DNA of 64,000 nt from Pseudomonas gingeri (GCF_013386115.1 NZ_JACAOR010000011.1:478852-542851), one strand, 5' to 3'; shown: positions 1-8,327, counted from the stretch's first letter. Notes: a model not told the origin generated them from the letters alone. Made by a program: numbers and translations.

Positions 1-757
1 AATCATTGGACTGGTAGTCGGTGCTTGTTGCCTCTCGAAAGCTATCCTCAAATTTGCGGATTGAAACGAACAACTCGTCATCACCGAACGCCTTTGCTGT
101 TAAGCAACAAGCCATGATGGCTCGGTACATATAATTCCAAAAATCAGCGCGATGCTCAGCTTGTCTTATAGTCCCGTGCATGCCTCGCATAAAAAATCCA
201 CGCGTAACTCCCCCATACATATCCATGATTTGAGGTGATGCCGCGTGGACGTAGCCAGAATACGCCTTGCTGACAGTTCGAGAAATGTCCAGGTGCTTGC
301 TGGAACCTTTTGCGCCATTCACACATCGATCCAAGTACGCGCGAATTTTTTTCCTCGAAACCATCCCCCTGTCCGTCGACGAAACGGACTGCTCAGAGGG
401 ATTAAATTCTTCTTGGAAAAAGTACTCCAAGTATTTCTCATGTGCTGGAGTTGACTCGCCGATTATTACCGAGAAAGCCAAGAACGAAATATCTTCGGTA
501 ATTTCATCGAGAATACGTTGTAGAGATGCCTGTTCTTGTACAAAACCCGCCTCCAGGAGCAGCCTTGCAGCATGAATACTGCTAACCATCCGTGCGAGCT
601 TCTGCACCAACGCCTGATGTATCGTTTTCTCTACATACCGATAAATGAATGAAACTCCAAATTGAACACGCTTGGGTGCAGGAACGCGCATTGAAAGTAT
701 ATTAACTATGTGTTCCATATTATCTAACGCTTGTGCGTAATGTCTAGTCTCTGTCAT
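1..757 (-). CDS. Hypothetical protein, 3' end beyond the window
   Basis: An open frame starts at the ATG complementary to 755-757 and runs through position 1 without a stop, giving at least 252 residues. The start has an AAGGA-type ribosome site inside the end of the 71-residue gene just upstream, only 7 bases away, so the two are probably cotranscribed and translationally coupled. The sequence is mostly helical with no signal peptide, no membrane segment and no catalytic motif that I recognise. It is more AT-rich than the rest of the window and lies inside the element that interrupts dusA, so it is probably cargo of that element. Function unknown. Confidence 0.75.
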   Translation of the reverse strand, partial: MTETRHYAQALDNMEHIVNILSMRVPAPKRVQFGVSFIYRYVEKTIHQALVQKLARMVSSIHAARLLLEAGFVQEQASLQRILDEITEDISFLAFSVIIGESTPAHEKYLEYFFQEEFNPSEQSVSSTDRGMVSRKKIRAYLDRCVNGAKGSSKHLDISRTVSKAYSGYVHAASPQIMDMYGGVTRGFFMRGMHGTIRQAEHRADFWNYMYRAIMACCLTAKAFGDDELFVSIRKFEDSFREATSTDYQSND

Positions 758-764
758 TGACAAG

Positions 765-980
765 CTAATCCTTTTCCAGATTTTTTAATCGTGCCAAGCC
801 CTGATTGATAAAACCCGCATTCTCGCCGATTCGCTCAAGTGCCACACAGGCATTCTCCCGCACGGTCTCGTATCCCTGGCGCTCGACTAATAGCACCAAT
901 TCCATCAGCGCAGCTTTGAGGCCCAGCTGATTTTCGTACATCTTTTCGACGACGACGGTAAAGGAATATTCGCTGGCCAT
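765..980 (-). CDS. Small hypothetical protein (71 aa) of the integrated element
   Basis: A 71-residue acidic helical protein begins MASEYSFTVVVEKMYENQLG. GGAG lies about 10 bases before its ATG. It contains one heptad-like stretch (roughly residues 15-60) that could form a helical hairpin. It precedes the open-ended gene by 7 bases in the same direction and likely forms one transcription unit with it; a promoter would sit in the repeat-rich region to the right. I recognise no family. It could be a small partner or antitoxin-like protein for its neighbour, but nothing in the sequence proves this. Confidence 0.6.
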   Translation of the reverse strand: MASEYSFTVVVEKMYENQLGLKAALMELVLLVERQGYETVRENACVALERIGENAGFINQGLARLKNLEKD

Positions 981-1050
981 AAATTCGACTCCATTCGGAA
1001 AGCAGGAAGCATAGCAGGGCGCGCGAGGAGGCTAATTTCAGTTCGAGGCT

Positions 1051-1338
1051 GGGAAAAAGGTAATTTTGGTAAGCCGATGCGGAAAAAAGGCTGCAGCCCT
1101 TATAGCGCTTGGCTTTTATGTATTACCTTGGGAAATAATATTTGGTAAGCCAGGAGGTAATATTTCGCCAACTACCTGATTTTTAAGGGTTTCGTAAGCT
1201 GTTGAGATTACTACTACTAAAGGTAATTTTCTAACTTTTTTCTTACCCTGTTATTATCTTTTTAGAGTTTCTCTAAAATTCTGATTTTATTGTGTTTTTT
1301 TATGCTAAAAAGAAAATTACCAAAGTTACCTTTTTTCC
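1051..1338. repeat. Cluster of nine GGTAA/TTACC repeats flanked by a 22-bp inverted repeat
   Basis: GGTAA or its complement occurs at 1059, 1068, 1123, 1144, 1156, 1222, 1243, 1317 and 1326. The segments 1051-1072 and 1317-1338 are inverted copies matching at 20 of 22 positions; each contains two GGTAA boxes nine bases apart. The region is strongly AT-rich and codes for nothing visible. Its position between the cargo genes and the dusA junction suggests integrase or excisionase arm sites at one end of the element, or a regulator operator array. The remaining non-coding bases, 981-1050 and 1339-1576, hold only a small hairpin at 1564-1577. Confidence 0.6.
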
Positions 1339-1576
1339 AGGGGGCAACCTGAAAACGGGGTGAGGTATAAAGCGAGTAGGTTGGCTGGCCGTCCATGCAC
1401 GCGGTTTAACTCTCAGAAAACTCGCCTGATCCGACGATAGACATTGCCGGGATTGGAGCCGAGAATCGATGCTTAAAATTTGCTAAAGCAGTCGGCAGAA
1501 GCGATAGGGTGATGAGGGAGTAAAACGTAGCTGGTACGCAACTGGTACGCGGGTTGGCGGGGAGGCGTTTGCGCCT

Positions 1577-1759
1577 TTAGTTACGGGAGGTATAAGAGAA
1601 GTTAGTCCAATCCATCATCGGTGCAACGCTGAAGCAGCGAAAGGGCTCGGAGCGGCAAGGGGTAACGTCGTTCAAAGGCATGAAAGGTCTGTCGTTGTGG
1701 GCGCAGCCGGCGCGGGGCGCGGGCTTGAGTGGCGTGAGGCTGAATGCGGTGGAGTTCAT
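1577..1759 (-). pseudogene. dusA: dusA 5' fragment (tRNA-dihydrouridine synthase A) cut by an insertion
   Basis: The 60-residue frame contains FSVAPMMDW, the conserved N-terminal motif of DusA that begins the FMN-binding TIM barrel, then diverges immediately into NFSYTSRN and stops. Native DusA is over 300 residues long. An ATG at 1681 is the more likely native start because DusA proteins usually have 10-25 residues before this motif. The rest of dusA should lie beyond the left edge, on the far side of the inserted element, where such elements normally restore a functional gene. No DusA activity can come from this fragment. Confidence 0.8.
1604..1627. other. Putative attachment-site core at the dusA junction
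   Basis: The bases encoding VAPMMDW of DusA (1607-1627) are the last ones matching the gene; left of about 1604 the sequence no longer codes for DusA. Integrative elements and prophages that insert at this conserved segment of dusA are well known. A matching direct repeat should exist at the other end of the element, outside the window. Confidence 0.65.
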
Positions 1760-1977
1760 CAGAATATGGGGTGGTTCAGATGATGACGGCTGCGTCGGAT
1801 AACTACGAGGCCAGGCTCTCAGGACTGCTTAAATCCGTTCACGCCGTTGAGAGCCAGGATCAAATCGTGCTCACTCATTGGCGGGCTGTAAGAAGTCACT
1901 GATCAGGGTGATGAAAGATGTGCCCCCTGGCTTAGGCCGAAGGGGCGGGAAAGATCACACCAGCTGAAACCGCTGAC

Positions 1978-2727
1978 CTACACCTGAGCCATACCCCCAT
2001 CCACGCAAAGATCGATACCCGCAACAAAACTGCTTTCATCGGACGCAAGGAACAACGCCGCCGAGGCAATTTCATCCGGGCGACCCAGGCGGCCCAATGG
2101 CACCGCTTGGGCAAAGGAGGTCTTCACTTGATCGACTTCCTCTTTTGTCGTCGCCTGGCTGTCCATGATCGGGGTATCGACCGGGCCGGGGCTGAGGGTG
2201 TTGACGCGGATACCGCGATCCTTGAGTTCGAGGGTCCAGGTCCTGGAGAACGAGCGGATGGCCGCCTTGGTCGCGCTGTAGGTGCTGTAGCCGGGAATGC
2301 CTTTGGTCGACGCGATAGAGGCGGTCAGGATGATCGAGCCGCCGTTGCGCATCAGCGGCAGGGCTTTTTGTACGCTGAACAACAGGCCCTTGACGTTGAT
2401 GTCGAAGGTCTTGTCATAGTGCTCGGCGCTGATCTCGTCGATGGACTTGTTGTCGACGATGCCCGAGTTGGCGAAGAGCACGTCGATGCTGCCTTTCTCG
2501 CGCTGTACGACTGCGTAAAGCCGGTCCAGGTCTTGCTGGTTGGAGACGTCACCCTGAACGGCGGTGACATTCCGGCCGATAAGCGCGACTGCCTTGTCCA
2601 GCTCTGCCTGGCGTCGGCCAGTGATGAACACGTAAGCACCTTCGCTCACGAATCGCTGCGCGGTGGCCAGGCCAATGCCGCTGCTGCCGCCGGTGATGAC
2701 TGCGATCTTGCCTTGTAATCTGCTCAT
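1978..2727 (-). CDS. SDR family oxidoreductase
   Basis: This is a classical short-chain dehydrogenase of 249 residues, the usual length, acting in the cytoplasm with NAD(P)H. The nucleotide-binding motif GGSSGIG is at residues 13-19. NSG at 87-89 replaces the usual NAG. The catalytic set is Ser137, Tyr150 and Lys154 (YSATK), and the C-terminus has the typical VDGG. I use the MSRLQ start because homologous enzymes begin there. An in-frame ATG at 2796 has a better ribosome site (AAGGAG) and would add 23 residues. It lies downstream of the efflux pump gene on the same strand with a 277-base gap. Substrate unknown. Confidence 0.9.
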   Translation of the reverse strand: MSRLQGKIAVITGGSSGIGLATAQRFVSEGAYVFITGRRQAELDKAVALIGRNVTAVQGDVSNQQDLDRLYAVVQREKGSIDVLFANSGIVDNKSIDEISAEHYDKTFDINVKGLLFSVQKALPLMRNGGSIILTASIASTKGIPGYSTYSATKAAIRSFSRTWTLELKDRGIRVNTLSPGPVDTPIMDSQATTKEEVDQVKTSFAQAVPLGRLGRPDEIASAALFLASDESSFVAGIDLCVDGGMAQV

Positions 2728-3004
2728 GTCTATTTCTCTCGGGAGGATGCGAACACGACTGGCGCTGCGTTGAGTCGCCAGCCTCGTGGTGGGCATCAGT
2801 TTCTCCTTCGAGGTAAATACCGAGAACGCCGGTTGTGTGAATAACACCTATGCCTGAGTTGAATGAGGTGACAGGGTACTTTTTGTGAGTCGCGCACCGG
2901 ATTGGTCGCAGGATTGAAGTCCCCACATCAATTCGATCCGGTCGCCCGTATCCAGTCCAGGGAGGCTCGTACCTGGGCAGCGATAGTGACTTGTCCTTTG
3001 AAAC

Positions 3005-4381
3005 CTAACCCTGCGACCTCAACCCTTTCACCAGCCACGCCCCAACCAGCAGAACCAGCGCATTGATCGCAAAGGCAATCCTCACCGACAGCGCCCAGTC
3101 GCTGATTGCGTACAGCACAATCCCCATCACCGCTACGCCTGCGAGTGCACCGATCTGGCGATTGGCATTGAGCGAGGCGGCCGCGACGTTGGAGTAGGTG
3201 GCGCCGGCCACATGCATGACGCTGCTGATGGCCGCGGGCAGCGCCAGTCCCATGCCGGCATTGCACAAGGCAATGGCCGGCACGATCCAGAGGTAGGCCA
3301 CGCCACCGCCCACGCAGGCGGTGACAAGGCTGCCAAGTACGGCAATGCTCAGCCCGGTGAGCATCACCCGGCGTTCGCCGAAGCGCTGGGCGAAGCGGCC
3401 GGACGCATAGTTGCTGATCGGCACCGTGGCCATGACCGGCAGCATCCAGGCACCGGTCTGCAGCGCCGTGGTGTGGTGAAACTGCTGGAGCAGCAGGGCG
3501 ACCAGGAAGATCTCGCCAAACAGGGCGAAGTTGATCAGAAAGCCCAGGCCGTTGAGGGCCCAGAAATTGGCGTTGTGGCGCAGCGGCGCAGGGATCACCG
3601 GCGAGGACGAGCGCTTTTCCCGCAGGATTACTGCGAGCGCACCGAAGGCGGCCACGGTCATCGCGATCCGGTTGGCCGGGGCTGTCCAGCCCAGCGACGG
3701 CCCTTCGATCAGGACGAAGCTGAGTCCGGCCAGGGTCAGCATGATCAGCAGGTGCGTGGGAAGGTTGAAGACGATGGGCCTGCGTGGGGAAGGATGTATC
3801 GTCCACAGCGTCAGCAGGATACCCAGCAGGCCGATCGGCAGGTTGAGGTAGAAGATGCTTCTCCAGCCGAGGTCATTGACCAGCAATCCGCCGATAAAGG
3901 GGCCGGAGCCGGCGGCGGCCCCGACGATGGCGCCCCAGATGCCGACCATCCGTATGCGCGTGCTGCGGTCGGGAAAGGCTTCGGTCAGTAGGCTCAGGGA
4001 GCTGGGCATGAACAGTGCGGCGCCGATACCCTGCAGGAAGCGGGCGCCGATCAGCATCGGTGCCGACGTTGCCAGGCCACATAGCAAGGACGCCAGGATG
4101 AACCAGGCGAGACCGAGCATATAGGCGCGCTTGGCCCCCAGCACATTCGCCAGGGCTCCGCCGAGCAACAGGAACGAGGCGAACATCAGGGTGTAGGCGT
4201 CGATGACCCAGACCAGCGATGATAGGGTCACGTCGAATTCCCGTTGCAGATCCGAGAGCGCCACATTCACCACGGTCACATCGAGCATCGCCATGACAAA
4301 ACCCAGTGCCACCGCCAAGAGCACCAGGGCAGTGGGGGCGCGGCTCGTGGGGGCCACGACGCTTTGGCAAGGCACACTCAT
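3005..4381 (-). CDS. MFS transporter, DHA2 (EmrB/QacA-like) drug efflux type
   Basis: The 458-residue inner-membrane protein has about 14 hydrophobic segments, as expected for the DHA2 group of drug:proton antiporters. Segment 1 contains the motif LDVTVVNVALSDL, diagnostic of that group. The loop after segment 2 carries a degenerate motif A (GGALANVLGAKRAY). The start ATG has GAGGAG eight bases upstream. No adjacent regulator or membrane-fusion partner is present, so it is probably a stand-alone pump. The dehydrogenase gene follows on the same strand. Substrate cannot be deduced. Confidence 0.9.
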   Translation of the reverse strand: MSVPCQSVVAPTSRAPTALVLLAVALGFVMAMLDVTVVNVALSDLQREFDVTLSSLVWVIDAYTLMFASFLLLGGALANVLGAKRAYMLGLAWFILASLLCGLATSAPMLIGARFLQGIGAALFMPSSLSLLTEAFPDRSTRIRMVGIWGAIVGAAAGSGPFIGGLLVNDLGWRSIFYLNLPIGLLGILLTLWTIHPSPRRPIVFNLPTHLLIMLTLAGLSFVLIEGPSLGWTAPANRIAMTVAAFGALAVILREKRSSSPVIPAPLRHNANFWALNGLGFLINFALFGEIFLVALLLQQFHHTTALQTGAWMLPVMATVPISNYASGRFAQRFGERRVMLTGLSIAVLGSLVTACVGGGVAYLWIVPAIALCNAGMGLALPAAISSVMHVAGATYSNVAAASLNANRQIGALAGVAVMGIVLYAISDWALSVRIAFAINALVLLVGAWLVKGLRSQG

Positions 4382-4591
4382 GCAGCAAACTCCTCAATCT
4401 TGGCGGGGGGAGTCCGGTCGGGCTTCGTCAGTACGATAGTCGATGCTTGGTATCTAGAATGCCAACGCATAAAACTGATTTCATGCAGTTGAAAGTCGAA
4501 TGGATTGTGCTTGAAAGACTTGGGAGGGGGGCGTGGTGCCGATCTCTATCCAGGCCGCCAGGGCGGGTAGGGGTCGGGGGTTGCCGCCGGA

Positions 4592-4885
4592 TCATGCAGA
4601 CCCCGCTTCTTTCTGGTGTCGAACAGTCAGGATCGTGACGGTATCGAGATCAATTCGATAGCGCGCTACATAGCCGCTGTCTCCAAAATCAATCAACCAT
4701 TCCCGGTACTCATCGGGCAGGTCATCCACCAGTCTGCCGATCTGCGGCTGCGCTGCCAGTAGCCGCACACCCTGGATGATCGCTTCACCCGCGCGTTTCG
4801 CCGCATCGGCATTCTTTGGGCGAAGAAACTCCCGTAGCCGTTGAATATCCCGGATGGCGGCGGGGGCGAAGATCATTCGTGGCAT
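4592..4885 (-). CDS. ParE/RelE-family toxin of a type II toxin-antitoxin pair
   Basis: The 97-residue protein has the ParE/RelE fold signature: an N-terminal helical hairpin (DIQRLREFLRPKN), a central PQIGR followed by EYREW, and a C-terminal beta segment ending VTILTVRHQKE. Members poison gyrase (ParE) or cleave ribosome-bound mRNA (RelE); the YREWL.DFGDSGYVARYR pattern is closer to ParE. It overlaps the 3' end of the antitoxin gene by 13 bases, the usual coupling that keeps toxin below antitoxin. It probably forms an inactive complex with the upstream product. Confidence 0.88.
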   Translation of the reverse strand: MPRMIFAPAAIRDIQRLREFLRPKNADAAKRAGEAIIQGVRLLAAQPQIGRLVDDLPDEYREWLIDFGDSGYVARYRIDLDTVTILTVRHQKEAGSA

Positions 4886-5151
4886 GGAGGTGCAGGTAGC
4901 TCGTTCTCAGTTCCCCAACTCGACAGCCATTTCTCGACATCTTCGGCCGTCGCGTGCAGTCCGGTGGCTTGAAATTCTTCCCAGGCTTGCAGCGTCTCCT
5001 GTCGGAACGTTTCACGTTTTTCTTCGCGCTCGACGTACTGTGCGATAGCCTCACGCATGATCCAGTGCGAAGTACGGCGGCGAGCATCGGCCAGATGCTG
5101 CACGCGTCCTTTCAGCTCATCATCAAGCTTGATGGAGGTTGGGGTTGCCAT
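4873..5151 (-). CDS. CopG/RHH-type antitoxin
   Basis: The 92-residue protein begins with a ribbon-helix-helix DNA-binding domain (TSIKLDDELKGRVQHLADAR, about residues 4-24, then TSHWIMREAI), as in CopG/ParD antitoxins. The acidic C-terminal half would wrap the toxin. The ATG at 5151 is preceded by AGGAG; a start six residues earlier is possible but unneeded. It is the first gene of a two-gene operon with the ParE-like toxin. Such antitoxins repress their own promoter, expected in 5152-5200. Confidence 0.87.
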   Translation of the reverse strand: MATPTSIKLDDELKGRVQHLADARRRTSHWIMREAIAQYVEREEKRETFRQETLQAWEEFQATGLHATAEDVEKWLSSWGTENELPAPPCHE

Positions 5152-5324
5152 GTCGGTCTCCTGTAGCAAAAGGTAATACCTGACGCTACTGCAGTTTAGT
5201 TACCGCACGCCACCCTGTCCATGACCTCGATTTCGACCTGAATCTTTGCGGGGCAATCAGCTCCGATCCGCACTACATTACTTTCAGACAGACCAAAATT
5301 TGCAAAGCCCGACAGGAGCCCCTC

Positions 5325-5582
5325 ATGACGATGATTGACTCGGATCTCTTGAAGCCCTACCTGGCGGCCCGGGACAGCGCTCGCGCGGCCTGGCGGCTGA
5401 CGGTGGCGTCCTTGAGCAAGACGCCGAAGGAGGCGCTGGAGGAGGGGTTCAGGGCGGTCAGGATCGCCGAGCGGGCGTATTACCGCTGCTGCGAGGATCT
5501 GTGCAATGTGGTGCGCAGCGAGATGGAGCGGGCGGAGGATGAGGTGGCCGTGCGGGGGCGTTTTGTCGACGGTAGCCTCTAG
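5325..5582 (+). CDS. Small hypothetical protein (85 aa)
   Basis: An 85-residue, helix-rich protein with many Arg and Glu residues is preceded by CAGGAG seven bases before ATGACG. No signal peptide, no membrane segment and no known motif. The conserved-looking core ARAAWRLTVASLSKTPKEALEEG could be a helical hairpin. It is flanked by the antitoxin gene (divergent) and the DUF3077-like gene (convergent, 45 bases away). The reverse-strand frame over the same bases is longer but has low-complexity composition and no ribosome site. Function unknown. Confidence 0.65.
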   Translation: MTMIDSDLLKPYLAARDSARAAWRLTVASLSKTPKEALEEGFRAVRIAERAYYRCCEDLCNVVRSEMERAEDEVAVRGRFVDGSL

Positions 5583-5627
5583 GAGGCAGGCCACGGGGAC
5601 GTGGCCTGTTGATTCCGGCGATGGGTC

Positions 5628-5933
5628 TTAAATCGTCAGCCGCCGGGGTCGTTCCAGCAGGGCATCCACCATCGCCCTGGCCATTTCCACCGAGTGCGTC
5701 ACGGTCCAGATCTGATCGCTGGCGATGCCATTGGCGCCTGTGCTGATGTCGTCGGCAACGTATTCGGCCGTTTTCAGAAGTTGTGAAACGCTGGTCAGTG
5801 CGTCCTGGAGATTGATGTCTTCGCGTACGGAGAAGAGCGACTTTTTCTGAGAAAGAAGTACTTCGGACGTTTCAATAATGAGTGCAGGCGAAGTGCAGGG
5901 TGGATCAGGAACAATTTTCTTGTGCATGTTCAT
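5628..5933 (-). CDS. DUF3077-like small protein
   Basis: A 101-residue protein. Its core LFSVREDINLQDALTSVSQLL, followed by a helix ending VEMARAMVDALLE, resembles the DUF3077/DUF6124 group of small Pseudomonas proteins. These are of unknown function and usually occur in several copies per genome. The start MNMHKK is chosen because GGAG lies about nine bases upstream; an earlier start would add 11 residues without a ribosome site. The gene is preceded by a long leader with strong hairpins, described separately. No transmembrane or secretion signal. Confidence 0.7.
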   Translation of the reverse strand: MNMHKKIVPDPPCTSPALIIETSEVLLSQKKSLFSVREDINLQDALTSVSQLLKTAEYVADDISTGANGIASDQIWTVTHSVEMARAMVDALLERPRRLTI

Positions 5934-6200
5934 GGGGGCAACTCCAATGGTTCGTTGGACCGCCACCGCCTGCTGTCAAACAAGTTTAGGTGGCAGCTGT
6001 ACGCAGGTTGACAGACCGGGAACCAAAGAAACCGGCGCATCCGAAGATGCCCTGCGCACAGCCGCCGCAACACGTAATCACAGGCGTAAAAAAAACGCCA
6101 GCAAATGGAGTTTGGGCGCTTATGCGCAGTGGTTCATTTCGGTCTGTCAAAACCGGTCGCCGATTTGGCGGCGACCCTGAAAAACTATCGGGATAGACAG
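5934..6200 (-). ncRNA. Structured leader upstream of the DUF3077-like gene (candidate cis-regulatory RNA)
   Basis: Read on the minus strand, this leader can form a hairpin at 6176-6155 (8-bp stem, GGTCGCCG paired with CGGCGACC). It can also form a shorter one at 6050-6037 in which GCATC and GATGC enclose TTCG, the very stable cUUCGg tetraloop. A T8 run follows the first part, around 6090. Short frames on both strands look non-coding. The architecture suggests a folded 5' leader with a possible attenuator, but no named riboswitch class is recognised. Confidence 0.4.
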
Positions 6201-6591
6201 GCTGCGGCAAGGCTGCGAATCCTGCAAAACCGTAGGTCTTATCGACGTTTCGAGTGGGCTATCTCCTACTCGTTGTGCCGAGCGTGAGCCACCCGACGCG
6301 TTCGGGATCCTCGGCGTCTGAAAATAAAAATTTACAAAGTTGAAATGAACTTTTTCTGTTTTAAATAATGTCCTGTGTATTCATCTGCTTTGTAATCTTT
6401 GTGCGTAGTCCATTGCCTACATAGTGCGTAGGAGTAGCGGATAACTGGCTGTGGAAAACTCAAGATTACTCAATGAAATATGAAGCCGATCTGGAAAGTC
6501 CCTGTTTCACCGCCCATGAACAAAGCTCACATCTGCGTTAGGTTGACAGCGCTCCCCATGAGGGAGCCTGTTCAATCAATGGAGTGAGAAA
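6201..6591. other. Non-coding region upstream of the chitin-degradation genes
   Basis: Bases 6310-6480 are AT-rich and probably carry the promoter of the LPMO-chitinase pair, but no clear -35/-10 pair stands out. At 6550-6568 a hairpin GCTCCC/GGGAGC lies just before the LPMO ribosome site. A very short frame (from the ATG at 6559) ends inside the LPMO leader; no other gene is seen. Confidence 0.5.
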
Positions 6592-7227
6592 ATGAACAAA
6601 CCTTTACCCAATCCAGTGCTCCGGCACGGTCGTGTCATTTCCCCCGCCAGTCGCGGTTCGGTAGCCGTCGAAGTCGGTCTGCTCGGTAACTGGCAGGTCA
6701 ATGAAATGGAAGGCGGCAAGAACTTTCCGGCGCTGACCGCCGGGCCTTTCCCCGCGCCCTTCGAGACGGATGATCCCAGCGTCGTGCCTCCGGCTGACGG
6801 CCATATCCTCAGTGGTGGCAAGACCGATGACCGCGATTGCCTCAACTTCACCAACGAAGAAATGAGCCAGAAGCTCAATCGCCCCTTCACCTGGCCGCTG
6901 CTGAATGTCGATCCGGGCCAGGTCTTCCAGGTGAAATGGGAATACACCGCGCCCCATGTCACCCGTGGCTATCGCTGGTTGATCACCCGGGATGGCTGGG
7001 ACCCGAAACAGCGCATCAGTCGTGCGCAGCTGGAGGCCAAGCCGTTCTTCGAGGACTTCTACCCGCAGGTGCCGTACTACCAGCATACCGACGAGCTCAA
7101 GGCCCGGGTCGATCATTCGGTGAAGCTGCCCTCCGGCAAGAAAGGCCATCACGTCATCGTCCTGCTGTGGATCGTCGCCAATACCGGCAATGCCTTCTAC
7201 CAGGCCTTCGATGTGGACTTCAAATAA
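6592..7227 (+). CDS. AA10 lytic polysaccharide monooxygenase (chitin-binding protein) without signal peptide
   Basis: The 211-residue protein matches AA10 copper monooxygenases, which oxidatively cleave crystalline chitin. Visible features are HGRVISPASR at residue 12, the second copper-brace histidine His122 in YTAPHVTRGYRW, and the C-terminal core NAFYQAFDVDF. In this family the first histidine must become the N-terminus after signal cleavage. Here eleven residues (MNKPLPNPVLR) precede it and there is no hydrophobic signal. An in-frame stop 11 codons upstream excludes a missed one. GGAG precedes the ATG. The chitinase gene follows 48 bases later, so both probably act together on insect or fungal chitin. 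Confidence 0.9.
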   Translation: MNKPLPNPVLRHGRVISPASRGSVAVEVGLLGNWQVNEMEGGKNFPALTAGPFPAPFETDDPSVVPPADGHILSGGKTDDRDCLNFTNEEMSQKLNRPFTWPLLNVDPGQVFQVKWEYTAPHVTRGYRWLITRDGWDPKQRISRAQLEAKPFFEDFYPQVPYYQHTDELKARVDHSVKLPSGKKGHHVIVLLWIVANTGNAFYQAFDVDFK

Positions 7228-7275
7228 CGCCGTGAACCGGCGGACAACCCTGTGCAATTTCTGAAGGATCAGAAT

Positions 7276-8316
7276 GTGACCACTATCAATTTTTCACTGC
7301 AAAAATCCCAGGCCAATGATTCGGCATCGCTGATGCCGAGCCTGGATGGCAAGAAAATCCTCATGGGTTTCTGGCACAACTGGGCCGCAGGCCCGGGCGA
7401 TGGCTATCAGGGCGGCAAGTTCGCCAATATTCCCCTGGTGGATATCCCCAAGGAATACAACGTTGTGGCCGTGGCTTTCATGAAGGGCAACGGTATCCCG
7501 ACCTTCAAACCCTACAATCTCTCCGACGAGGAGTTTCGCCGCCAGGTCGGTGTGCTGAACAGCCAGGGCCGGGCGGTGCTGATTTCCCTTGGCGGCGCCG
7601 ATGCGCATATCGAATTGCGCAAGGGCAGCGAGCAGCCGCTGGCCAATGAAATCATCCGCCTGGTGGAGACCTATGGTTTCGACGGGCTGGATATCGACCT
7701 GGAACAGAGCGCCATCGACTACGCCGACAACAAGGTCGTGCTGCCCGCTGCCCTGAAGCTGGTCAAGGATCACTACAAGGGCGAGGGCAAGCATTTCATC
7801 ATCAGCATGGCGCCGGAGTTTCCCTATCTGAGCAGCAACGGCAAGTACGTCGACTACATCAAGGCCCTCGAAGGCTATTACGACTTTATCGCGCCGCAGT
7901 ACTACAACCAGGGCGGCGACGGCGTCTGGGTGCCTGAAGCCAATGGCGGGCAGGGCGCCTGGATCGCGCAGAACAACGACGCGATGAAGGAGGACTTCCT
8001 CTACTACCTGACCGACAGCCTGGTGACGGGGACTCGCGGTTTCACCCGGATCGCCGCGGACAAGTTCGTCATCGGCCTGCCGGCCAACGTCGATGCGGCG
8101 GCGACGGGCTATGTGATCGACCCGAAGGCGGTGAGCAATGCCTTCAAGCGACTTGATGCGGCAGGGCATTCGATCAAGGGGCTGATGACCTGGTCGATCA
8201 ACTGGGACCAGGGCCTGAGTAAGAGTCAGGTGCCTTACAACTGGGAGTTCCGTAATCGTTATGCGCCACTGATCCACGGTGCACGAGCGACGACGGCGGA
8301 CAAGCGCCAGGCGTGA
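7276..8316 (+). CDS. GH18 chitinase without signal peptide
   Basis: This glycoside hydrolase family 18 enzyme cleaves beta-1,4 GlcNAc bonds of chitin by substrate-assisted retention. The catalytic motif DGLDIDLE is at residues 136-143 of the 346-residue product (Glu143 is the proton donor), and the substrate-binding SLGG is at 104-107. Later barrel strands include APQYYNQGG and MTWSINWD. A GTG start at 7276 is chosen because AAGGA lies seven bases upstream; an upstream GTG at 7252 has no ribosome site. Neither start gives a secretion signal, as with the LPMO before it. A strong terminator follows at 8328. Confidence 0.92.
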   Translation: MTTINFSLQKSQANDSASLMPSLDGKKILMGFWHNWAAGPGDGYQGGKFANIPLVDIPKEYNVVAVAFMKGNGIPTFKPYNLSDEEFRRQVGVLNSQGRAVLISLGGADAHIELRKGSEQPLANEIIRLVETYGFDGLDIDLEQSAIDYADNKVVLPAALKLVKDHYKGEGKHFIISMAPEFPYLSSNGKYVDYIKALEGYYDFIAPQYYNQGGDGVWVPEANGGQGAWIAQNNDAMKEDFLYYLTDSLVTGTRGFTRIAADKFVIGLPANVDAAATGYVIDPKAVSNAFKRLDAAGHSIKGLMTWSINWDQGLSKSQVPYNWEFRNRYAPLIHGARATTADKRQA

Positions 8317-8327
8317 GACGCCAGCAA

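Noticed and set aside
5986..6210. Small protein genes on either strand
   Set aside because: Both frames lack ribosome sites and overlap strong hairpins; a structured leader explains the region better.
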